In this document: piece by piece, positions 51,858-60,553 of the stretch
Layout of the letters: each line of letters starts with the position of its first letter
How positions within the stretch are numbered: the first letter of the stretch is position 1
NCBI GenBank assembly: GCA_029531795.1
Contig: JAPEIS010000006.1
Location: forward strand, 1,984,001 to 2,048,000
Reading direction: 5' to 3'
DNA: 64,000 bases
From: Sclerotinia nivalis
Taxonomy: Eukaryota > Ascomycota > Leotiomycetes > Helotiales > Sclerotiniaceae
Made by a program: the position numbers and the translations under genes
Notes under the pieces: model-generated
Database searches by the model: none
What the model saw: the letters and a program-made list of their open reading frames with translations, nothing else
What the model was told of the DNA's origin: nothing

Positions 51858-53323
51858 TACTGATAATATTTATCGTTGAATATAAATTGAACTAGATTTC
51901 GAAGAATTCGTATTATAATACTCGTTATCCTGATAATTTTAGTTTTATATTTGGAATTTCTTTTTTTATCTTTTAGTATTAATAAGTTTGTAAAGGTTTG
52001 AATTGCTTTTTATTAATGTTTTCAATTCGTCAATGATTTTTTATTTCATTGCAAAGATTATCTTTTGAGGAATCTTTCTATTAAGTATATTCAAATATTT
52101 CAATTATAAATAAAAAAAAGAAAACAAAGTTTTTTCGTTCATTTTAAATTTATCGAATTTGATTGTTATTTTACATTCAATATCAATTGAAATATAAAGA
52201 TTATCAAGTTTCTTCAGGAATATATTTATAATAATAAATTCTGATATATTATTTATAATTCCTTTTATATCCTTTTGTTTTTTTTATCGGATTGTTTTTT
52301 TCAAAAGAAAAATTATATATAACAATTTCTTTTGTTCTATATCGAAAATTGTAAGATCACTTTTTTAGTAAATATATAAATCTATTTTTCAATCTTCGTA
52401 TTTGCTTTATCAAATCAAAAGATCTATTTTTTCATCTTTGAATAGTTTAGGATTCTTTGTAGTTTGTTATAGTCGATAAATTGATACAATAGGGTTTGAA
52501 TCGATAAATGATTGATCAAATTGTTTCTGAAAAGCAAAATTCTGAATCATTAATCTTATATTAGCTGTATTGTTTAATTATAAATCTTTTTGTAGTATAT
52601 ATATTTTTTGTCGGTATTGTTTTGTTTGGGTTAGTATTTGTTTTGTAAAGCCGAATAAATATTGTATATATATAATAGTTTTAGGGTTTTGTATATTAAT
52701 AAATATATTGAAAATAGAGATTGGATCTTTAAGATCTTCATTTTCAATATTGAAGAGTTTGTATATAAACTATTAATAATTAAAGAAAATAGATTTAATA
52801 TATTTTTGGAATTCGAATATTGTCTTTGATCGGATTAAGGATATCGATAATTATAATGGGATTGATTGAGTGGTATCCGATATAGTGATAGATTATTTAA
52901 AATAGTTTTAAAAATTAAGATATAATTATAGAATCTTTGATTTCGATTGTATAACGATATAGTACTAATCAAATCAAAATCTAAATCTGAATCTAAGTCT
53001 GGGTCTGGGTTTGGGTTTGGATTTAGATCTAAATTGGAATCGAATTAAAACATTGTTTATTGTTTATTGATATATTGATAATCGAAATTTCCAAATATTT
53101 TGTAAAATTGATTATTTGATAAGATTGGATTGTCTTTCCTATTCAATAGTAGAGTTTTTGTGAAGAATAGAATATATTATTATGATGATGATAGAGTGCT
53201 TTAAGATATAATGATATTCTACAAAAGAGAAAAAAGATGCTAAGAAGAGCATCGATTATATAGGGGATAGGTGCTTTAGGTATCCATACAGACTAGCTAG
53301 GAACGGGTTACGAACCCGTGACA
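51858..53323 (-). mobile_element. Gypsy-D element, reverse, gag half only (copy D2)
   Basis: It matches D1 (about 786-2231) base for base apart from transitions, with the LTR at 53323 down to 53178. As in D1, it ends against the 3' LTR of a C element in opposite orientation, but about 84 bp nearer to the LTR. The acidic gag start (minus strand, about 53040-52975) is coded by an expanded hexamer-type tract. B2 sequence resumes at 53324. Confidence 0.75.
53178..53323 (-). repeat. LTR of Gypsy-D copy D2
   Basis: 146 bp, TATTAT...CCGTGACA. The outermost 34 bp, including the palindrome ACGGGTT-ACG-AACCCGT, are identical to D1 although the rest differs by many transitions. Confidence 0.78.
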
Positions 53324-54740
53324 ATAATTATAGAAACTAAAAAATCCTTTAATATAATTGAAAAAAATAATAATCTTTTTGAAAGAATTCTCAAAAAGAT
53401 TAATTCAGAAATCGAAAATTGACTTATAAAAGTTTAAATTTCAATTAATTCATTTAATATACAAGAAATCGATCATTTAGAATATTCTTCTTATAAAATC
53501 CTTTTTGAATATCAATCTATAGAATATCTAAAGATCAAATATCCTTCAAATCAATATCTTGAAATCCAAAACTTCTTATTCAATATTATAAATTTCAATA
53601 AAGACTTTCTAAAAGAAATTCATTAATCAAAAATCTTCAATTTTATATACAATAAAGAACTAATTCAATAAGAAATCTTATAATAATTTGATTAAAAAAA
53701 AATATTAATCAAAGAAAAACACAATATAGATATTCGAAACTATACAGTTTTCGATTTTAATCAAATAATTATATTCTATAATAAAGTATCTACTAAAAAA
53801 AAACTTTATTTAATCTATTGTAATCCATTTGTAATAATTGATCCTATAAGAAATTATCAGAAATTCTATCAATTATAACAAATTAATAGTAAATCTATTT
53901 ATCGATCCTTTTATATCAATTATCTTAAACTTTTTAAGCTCAGAATAAATCATTTGCAAACTCTATTTGAAAAAAATATCCTTGAATATCAGAATTTATA
54001 AATTGATATTTTCAAATCAATTCTTCTTTCAATTTTATAAAATAAGAAAAGCTTTTGACAATCCGAAACAGAAATTAATTTATAATAACAACAAAATCAT
54101 TTTCAAATCAAAGTATATATTACAAGAAGATCATATAGAATATATCTTCCATTTCAATAAAATCTAAATCATATACAAAATCAAAAGAATCTAATCGAAT
54201 CTATACAAAATCAAAACTTCAATCAATTGATTAATTGATAAAATTATATTTAAAACTCAATAATCTATTTTAAGGAAATTGATATTATTATAATTTCCGA
54301 AAAAGTTAAGAATAAAAGATTTATTAATAAAACGATTCTTTTGAATTCAGGAAATCTTAAAAAACTCATTTTTGATTAGATTATTTTCAATAAATATTCT
54401 TACAATTTTCCTTTCAGACTTTTGATTATTTACTTCAATCAAATCTAAATTTATTTTTCAATTCAATTTATAAATGATTTTAAACATTAAATTGCTTCAA
54501 AATCTTTTTATATTTTCAGCAAAATAGTATAAATCGAAAACGATATTCAATTAATATAATATATTTTTTCTTTTTTATTAATTAGAAAAATAAAAATAGT
54601 ATATCAAATTAAAAACTAAGAAAATATTATTTCACAAAGAAGTTTCTATTTCAATTAGCAAGAAGATAATATATAAATAACTTCAAAAACCTCTAAATAA
54701 GAAAGATATACAAAAACATATATTGCTTCAACTCCGATCT

Positions 54741-54874
54741 AGATATTGTACCAAAAAGGAAACAGATAATATAACTCTAAAAGAATCTATATAACCACTC
54801 CAACTCAACCTAGTTTAATAAAAAATACACAACTTCAACTTAATCGTTTTGTAACTATTTCCATCGTGTTTACT
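54741..54874 (+). repeat. 3' LTR of B2
   Basis: 134 bp, AGATATTGTACC...GTGTTTACT, directly followed by the target duplication GAAAG and then unique host DNA. Confidence 0.87.
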
Positions 54875-54879
54875 GAAAG

Positions 54880-55076
54880 TAATATGGTCATTCAATACTC
54901 TATAGTGATTTGAGAATTAGTTTAATTCTTCGAGTTTACAAACTAGACTAGAATCAATAACCCCTCAACTGAGTCAAAATATCATATTTCTGATGGATAA
55001 TTAGAGGGTATCGAAAGTTAAAAAGTTGTCATTAGTGGTATTTACTATAATTATAATCTTCTAGTAATTCAAACTC
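54880..55076. other. Border between the decayed repeat block and gene-bearing DNA
   Basis: Unique sequence of intermediate composition between the target duplication of B2 and the stop codon of the glycosyltransferase gene. It is the 3' flank of that gene and probably holds its polyadenylation region. No repeat was recognised in it. Confidence 0.7.
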
Positions 55077-56360
55077 TTAATTCTCTCCTAGTAACGGCCC
55101 TCTTCTGATTGGTTCAAGCATTTGAAAGCTCATCCTAGGTGGAAGCTCATCTTGTGTCCAATGTATCATGCCATGCCTCAACCAACACGCATATGTTCCA
55201 GGTATAATGTCCGACCCATCATGCTTCCTCCATAGTGACCCTAACGTCTCTCCAAATACTCGTAAAATAAGACCATGAGCTAATTTGAAGCCGAAACTCC
55301 TTTTCAAACATGCTTCCACAATTTCTCTTGCCTCCGTTTGCTCTGGGCTCTCCGCTTCACCCTCACGGGGGATGAAGAGTGACATCAGATGAAATGCCTT
55401 TCGCGCATCCCATGCCGTAAGTTCGTTAATAAGCTGCGAACCTTCCATGTACTCGATGGCATACACACGCTCAGCGGAATACTTTGGCCCATTCCAGTTG
55501 TCATCTTCATCAATTAGTCCCATGACCATCGTCATTGCTTGTCCCTGGATGATGTAATCCGTCAATAGCTTGCTGCAATCTTCAGCTGAAATGGTGTCTC
55601 CGTCTTCCTCAATGGTAAATGAGCCCCCAATTAACTTGACCCCTCTCAACAAAGGACTAGAGTGCATACCCTCAGTGCTTGTCTTGCCACCATCTGCAGC
55701 CCACAAGGCTAGCAATAGCTTGTGGCATCTCTCAACCATAGGATTGTTTCGTTTAGAAGCCAAGAAGTAATTTGTGAGACAGCGCTCTTCGACAGTTCCT
55801 GCATTGTATGACAGAATCTCGAATGGCGAAGTGTTGTTGTCGATGGTCTCCCGCCACATACAATCCAAATCACCGATTTGCATCATTCCTACATCGGCAT
55901 ACACGCCGCCGTACTTGAGCAGGAGGGGAAACCGAACAAGGTCGGATGTGTGTTGGGGGCCATAATCGCCTCCAATGGTATCCTCTATAAAAGCACGCGG
56001 GAAAGTATTGAGGCAAGAGATATCCAGAAAGTTCGCCACGTTAAGAGATGACGACGGTTGACGATCGAGTACACGGATAGTCCAACCTTGTTTTGAAAAC
56101 CGTCGATGCCAGGCGCGGATATTTCGTTGAGCATAATGATGCATGGACAGGAAACCACTGTGCCAGAAAAACCAAATGTTCTTTTCACTTGAAACTGACG
56201 TTGGGTGCAGAAGATCACAATCAATTTCCGAGTCTGGTCGTAAATCGAGAAGTTCGGTTGGAATGGCGTGGACCCCTTCAGGGCGAAAATAAAGATTCGA
56301 AGTGAAAGAAGTCATAGTATGTTGCAGCGTGGTATTCAAGGATGCTTGATGTAGTAGCAT
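55077..56360 (-). CDS. Caps_synth/GT32-like glycosyltransferase
   Basis: A 427-residue, single-exon protein, start ATG at 56360. Residues 61-165 carry the family core: NIWFFWHSGF (61-70), a WTIRVLDR strand (93-100), then GPQHTSDLVRFPLLLKYGGVYADVGM (134-159). The last part is the sugar-nucleotide binding signature of GT32/Caps_synth (PF05704)-type enzymes, where SD-x2-R and YGG-x-Y-x-D bracket the site. The acidic motif reads DVG and not DxD; from memory this variant is common in fungal Caps_synth proteins. A substrate cannot be read from sequence. No signal peptide or membrane helix is obvious. It is the first host gene beside the repeat block, with normal codon use and no RIP damage. Overlapping plus-strand frames are shadows. 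A second ATG 15 codons later (MTSFTS) is a possible start. Confidence 0.85.
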   Translation of the reverse strand: MLLHQASLNTTLQHTMTSFTSNLYFRPEGVHAIPTELLDLRPDSEIDCDLLHPTSVSSEKNIWFFWHSGFLSMHHYAQRNIRAWHRRFSKQGWTIRVLDRQPSSSLNVANFLDISCLNTFPRAFIEDTIGGDYGPQHTSDLVRFPLLLKYGGVYADVGMMQIGDLDCMWRETIDNNTSPFEILSYNAGTVEERCLTNYFLASKRNNPMVERCHKLLLALWAADGGKTSTEGMHSSPLLRGVKLIGGSFTIEEDGDTISAEDCSKLLTDYIIQGQAMTMVMGLIDEDDNWNGPKYSAERVYAIEYMEGSQLINELTAWDARKAFHLMSLFIPREGEAESPEQTEAREIVEACLKRSFGFKLAHGLILRVFGETLGSLWRKHDGSDIIPGTYACWLRHGMIHWTQDELPPRMSFQMLEPIRRGPLLGEN

Positions 56361-57420
56361 GAAGCAGGTGAGAATGCCAAAAAAACTAATGTGATGGATG
56401 TAGTAAAAACCAACGAGGCGGCTTGCGATGCTGTAGATATAATTATCGATGTTTGAGCTTTAATTATTGAGAAAACTACAGATGGAAACTAACTGTTAAA
56501 TACTTATACTTGTGGATGCATAATGATTGCTTTTAGAACTTCTCAACCTCGGTGGCTTTATGTGGTGGATTTCGAACCGCCTTGGGAGTTGAATTGTCCG
56601 AATGGAGTAAAGTGTTTTTCGACTCATCAAGAGTCTGTTCGATTGCTAAAAATCAGTCAAAATGAGTCATTTAAGCTTTTGCTAGCTGGTATTATTATAC
56701 TTAGTGCTACTAGTATTTATGGCTATCCAGATAAGATAAGCCCTTAAGAGCTCGCTAGAAATAGACGTGTAAATATTCATCAAGAGGCATTGATGTGATG
56801 TACATCTCCCATTTATTGCCATCTGTGGAACACTTCTAATGCCACCTATCTGGTCGAGTTAGCCGTGAAAGAAGAACGATCACTCCCACTGGCCAGAAAA
56901 CACATCGTTAGACTTGAACATGCAATACTCAACTAGAACGATTTCTTTCGAAGCGCTATGCGATTATCAAATCCACTGCTTTTGGATGTACGATTCATCA
57001 GTCAAACCTACAAAGACGGCGCTAAAGCCAAATTTGAGGCCATACTCACTTCAACTTGATGATATCACATCAGCTCCTGTTTCAATGCACAATAACAAGT
57101 TAATTCTCGCTGACTATCACTAACATACCATATACGTTCATCATCAACTACTCATATACACAAAAGAGAGTCCTGTTTATCCCAAAAGAAGCTCAGCTCC
57201 TTGCTATACCTGCAATCACTTATCCGTTCGTATGGGAGTATGCAAGGCTAAATCCGGGGATACATCCAAATGAACTCCTGCGATACTAAGCACAACGAGA
57301 CAAATGAATACTCTTGATTGAACACCTCTTTTGACCGTGAAATCCCATGATCCCATGATAACTACCATTAAGTCCCCGTTGCAAAGATGTAATATTCCAT
57401 AGCATGGCTGTTAAGTTCTC
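56361..57420. other. Intergenic region between two minus-strand genes
   Basis: Normal-composition DNA. It should hold the promoter of the glycosyltransferase gene (right of 56360) and the 3' flank of the next gene (left of 57421). Two short plus-strand frames occur. The one at 56523-56747 starts with ATG and has a hydrophobic stretch (LLLAGIIILSATSIYGY), but it has no support beyond being open. I see no repeat or RNA gene. Confidence 0.5.
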
Positions 57421-59121
57421 TTACGCCTTTAAATTCAGTCGGTGGGCCTCGTTCTCCTGGTTCACCTTCTCACTCCTCTCACCAATATCGTTCCCTACCT
57501 CTGCTGTTTTGCTATTTGATTCATTTAGCACGTCCCTCCCAATCAAACCTAAGAATGTTCGTAGGTCTTTCCGTACGGTTGTCAAAACGGCCATGCAATC
57601 ACCACAAACTCTCAAGCAGCACCAGGTGCATTTCCACTGTTGTTCGAAGTCTCCCTTCGAGCAAGTTTGACATTGAAGTGGGCATATATTGTTCCGTGAT
57701 CGCCGCATAAATCTGTGACTTTGGAAACAATTGATATGTTGGGATGTAATGGGAGGTGCTGCTAGAATTGTTCCAGAAGCTGGAAGTGAGGAAGGGGACA
57801 AAGGGAAATAAGAGTAAGACAGAGACGTCGCCCGAGAGGTGGTAGTTCGAGAGGTCTGGCGGGAATGAGGGTTTGTCGTAATGGTAGGAGTTGTCGACGT
57901 GATAGACGGCGAGAGGGATGCCGGTTCGACTGGGGGTGAGGGTTGAGGTGTAAGGATGGTTTTTGTGGCATGTGGCTTTTGAGGTTGCGGGGAGCGGACG
58001 ACACCTGGGAGAGATGTGATAGTCAAAGTCTCGGAGGGATCCCGAGAGTGATTGCGATTAAGAAGGTTGGGTACGATGGAGGACTCTTGTGGTGTTGATG
58101 GGTAACCTGATATTGGTGCGGAAATGCCGTGTGTGTGCCCATCATCAGACCTCGTGGGTACTTGAGGGGAGGGTGATAGATCATCAGGTACTGTAGTTTG
58201 TGACAACACTTTTGGCGTAGAGGATTGACTTTGGATTTTGTCAGATCTTAAATACTCTGGTATTGGCAGACCCCCATGAGGTGGATAAAGCGAGTTCTTG
58301 GACTGTGGCGCATTGCCTACTCTCAGATTTTGGGACTGATCTGTGTTAAGGTCGCTATGCCTAGTAGATTCATCGGTCTGATCTGTGGATTTTCGTTTGC
58401 TGATCTCTTTCAGCTTCGAAACTTTTGCTCCCATCGGCGGAACTGCTGGTGCTTGCGGTGCTTCACGAGTTGGTATAGGACCTCGTTCTCTATCCGAAAG
58501 TCCTCTAGATCGAAGAGATTGACTAGGTATTTCGGGTAAGGAACGGTCGGATGCTGCGTTGGCATTTTTGGAAGGAGGACTCGCTGTTGAGCCATTACTC
58601 TTTTGGAGTTTCAAATCAGGAAACTCAATCCCTTTTTGCGTCACCAAAGACCTTCTCCTCCAAATTTCTTGCCCTGGAGACGACCTCAGACTTGATGTCG
58701 ATCTCGGACTTCCCGAATCTTTATTTGGTGTCTCAAGAGATATTTGAGTCTGTTCATCTTTCTCTGGTATTGGGGGAGTTTTGCGAAACTCCGATCCAGC
58801 ATAACTAAGTGAATCTTTGGTAAAGTTGCTATTCCCAGATAGACTTCGAGAAAGTACAGAGTCAGAGTAGCCTAAAGATGATATGCTTGCAATGGAACTC
58901 TTTTTAGAGGCACCTGAAGTACTTCCAACCGCTCGACGTGGAATTGATATTGCTTTTGAGTTCTTCCTCTCAGGCAGAGAACTCCTTCTTTCTGGCAAAG
59001 AAGGTAAGGTTTTCGACATGATCGTTTCTTGTGAGTCTTTCAACTCTGTTGGAGTACTGGGAAGCGCCTTGGTATATTTCGACTGGGGGTCTAGATATGG
59101 TGAATTGATTCCCCTGTCCAT
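57421..59121 (-). CDS. Disordered Ser/Pro-rich protein with Cys-rich C-terminal motif
   Basis: A 566-residue, single-exon protein, start ATG at 59121 (MDRGINSPYLDPQSKYTKALPSTP). Residues 1 to about 470 are low complexity, rich in Ser, Pro, Thr and basic residues, and probably unfolded, with many SP/TP sites. Near the end, residues 477-510 hold eight cysteines at 480, 484, 487, 498, 501, 502, 506 and 509 (CPLQCQTC, then KCTWCCLRVCGDC). This arrangement looks able to bind one or two zinc ions. It is followed by a short amphipathic stretch (RKDLRTFLGLIGRDVL) and a charged tail. I recall similar KCTWC-x3-C-x2-C ends in uncharacterised ascomycete proteins, but no function. Upstream is a 1.4-kb gap shared with a divergent gene. 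Confidence 0.8.
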   Translation of the reverse strand: MDRGINSPYLDPQSKYTKALPSTPTELKDSQETIMSKTLPSLPERRSSLPERKNSKAISIPRRAVGSTSGASKKSSIASISSLGYSDSVLSRSLSGNSNFTKDSLSYAGSEFRKTPPIPEKDEQTQISLETPNKDSGSPRSTSSLRSSPGQEIWRRRSLVTQKGIEFPDLKLQKSNGSTASPPSKNANAASDRSLPEIPSQSLRSRGLSDRERGPIPTREAPQAPAVPPMGAKVSKLKEISKRKSTDQTDESTRHSDLNTDQSQNLRVGNAPQSKNSLYPPHGGLPIPEYLRSDKIQSQSSTPKVLSQTTVPDDLSPSPQVPTRSDDGHTHGISAPISGYPSTPQESSIVPNLLNRNHSRDPSETLTITSLPGVVRSPQPQKPHATKTILTPQPSPPVEPASLSPSITSTTPTITTNPHSRQTSRTTTSRATSLSYSYFPLSPSSLPASGTILAAPPITSQHINCFQSHRFMRRSRNNICPLQCQTCSKGDFEQQWKCTWCCLRVCGDCMAVLTTVRKDLRTFLGLIGRDVLNESNSKTAEVGNDIGERSEKVNQENEAHRLNLKA

Positions 59122-59646
59122 CTTGTGCTCAAATACCTCAGCTCTTCTTTTTTAATTGTTTGATTGAATTTGTTTAACAAATGTGAATTGGATCACAACT
59201 GCAGCCAGCAATAAAAGAAAATAAATGAAAACAGAAATCACACAAATCCAAAAATCCAACTTACTTTGGTAGTCTGGTACAATATAAAACAAGGTCGTCA
59301 GCTAGGATCCCTTGAAATTATCAAACAACGGGATGATGAAATAATAATAGCTTCGCAAGGGCGTGTATGGACTAGATATCTTGCAAGTTGCAATGAAGTT
59401 CATGCATTTGTTTGACTAAACTTCTTATTGAATTTGTCTTCTAACGCATGGATATGGATATTGATAATGATGGAAATGAAACAGGTGAGAAGTTCCAGAA
59501 GGAAATTTACAGAGAAAAAATACGAGACAAATGCCGATTGAATTTTCTAATTCATCTCATTCTGAACAATGCATATGCTTGGGGATATAGGATTGAGATG
59601 AACCTCTCGGCTTTCAGATGGGCGTGAGAACAAATGATTCCGATGG

Positions 59647-59757
59647 TTCCGTAGATGATAAACAGATATGTAGTAGATACCTAGGTAGATGGATAGACAG
59701 AGAGCAAGGAATTCTGAAAAGATAGTTAAATTGATTCCGTAGATGATAAACAGATAT
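59647..59757. repeat. Direct repeat of 23 bp, 88 bp apart, in a GTAGAT-rich tract
   Basis: TTCCGTAGATGATAAACAGA plus TAT occurs at 59647-59669 and again at 59735-59757. The sequence after each copy is a similar GTAGAT/GATAGACAG-rich stretch, so this looks like an imperfect tandem duplication of about 88 bp. Confidence 0.8.
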
Positions 59758-60274
59758 CGGGTAGATGAGTAGATAGGTAGAAGGTAGATAGACAGCGGGT
59801 ATTTAGAAAGGGGATTCCTATACTCACATGTACCTACCTAGGTAGTAAGTCCATTACTCCGAGTTCGTGAGGAGGCAGTATAGTATTTTTAGGATAATGT
59901 TGTAGTAAAGCCTTAGTCACAAGGAGTAACTCGTACTTTTGATATAATATAAGCCCCAGTTGCTTGTAATTGGTACGAAGTTAATGAGCAATAGATTTTA
60001 TTTCATAGGGCTATTATCCATTGGGCTGTTACCGTATTGTTGTATTGTTTACCTACCATGTTGCCTACCATGTTGTTCTGTTTTATCCCGAAGTCGCTGT
60101 TGGGTCAATTATATATATTTTTGTTATCGATTGCGACCGGACCCGTTGATTTGATTGCGATAATGCACTTAACAGAAACACAACTTGCGAATCTGATGTT
60201 ATATAATTCGGACACCGCATGTATACTTTTTCTCTGATTCATCATACATATATAATACCAATTACCATTTACCC

Positions 60275-60298
60275 ATATATATATATATATATATATAT
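60275..60298. repeat. (AT)12 microsatellite
   Basis: Uninterrupted AT dinucleotides upstream of the gene at 60554. Confidence 0.95.
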
Positions 60299-60376
60299 TA
60301 AGTGTGTTTACAGCTTGCCAATAGCTGATGTACCCGTAGCTTACCGCAACTTTAAGTGATTCTCCATACTGCAACT

Positions 60377-60411
60377 ACACTGCACTGCACTGCACTCACT
60401 CCACTGCACTG
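60377..60411. repeat. CACTG pentanucleotide repeat
   Basis: Four CACTG-type units in a row, then an interrupted CACTC-ACTC-CACTG stretch, about 150 bp upstream of the ATG at 60554, probably in the 5' leader. Confidence 0.8.
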
Positions 60412-60553
60412 TTGTTCTCCCTCTCGAGTATCAATAAAATATGCTAGGATGTCAACACAATTACTTACACCTAACCATTTCACATTCTGCATTCTATCTG
60501 TTTTTTTAACATCAATTGGAGATTCAATTCAATTCATACATAACTTATAAATC

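Larger units (their letters stand above)
35247..54874 (+). mobile_element. Gypsy-B copy B2, split by a 13-kb composite insertion
   Basis: LTRs at 35247-35380 and 54741-54874 (both 134 bp) with target duplication GAAAG at 35242-35246 and 54875-54879. B2 sequence runs 35247-40252 and resumes at 53324-54874. Between them sits C2 plus D2. Compared with B1, B2 lacks the part matching B1 about 31914-33592, as well as about 170 bp of the gag leader and about 200 bp in the linker, but it has about 350 bp (37382-37735) missing from B1. The Glu of integrase is kept here (IIEKNNN, about 53358). Only about 200 bp separate its right end from a host gene. Confidence 0.85.
59122..60553. other. Divergent intergenic region, 1.4 kb, with simple repeats
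   Basis: It lies between two genes that point away from each other, so it should hold both promoters and 5' leaders. No convincing gene lies inside; the short frames at 59960-60237 and 60356-60550 look accidental. It contains an imperfect 88-bp duplication (59647-59757), an (AT)12 run and a CACTG repeat, listed separately. Confidence 0.6.

Noticed and set aside
52990..53030. GGGTTT/TTTGGG-like run as an internal telomeric repeat
   Set aside because: Units are irregular, the tract is within coding sequence of D gag, and the matching tract in D1 is an AT-shifted form of the same hexamer.
1..54879. A bacterial, plasmid or mitochondrial origin because of the very high A+T
   Set aside because: LTR retrotransposons with chromodomains, transition-only decay and the adjoining fungal genes point to nuclear fungal DNA.
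57404..59155. Plus-strand frames over the Ser/Pro-rich gene
   Set aside because: They are short, overlap the 566-residue frame throughout, and lack recognisable motifs.
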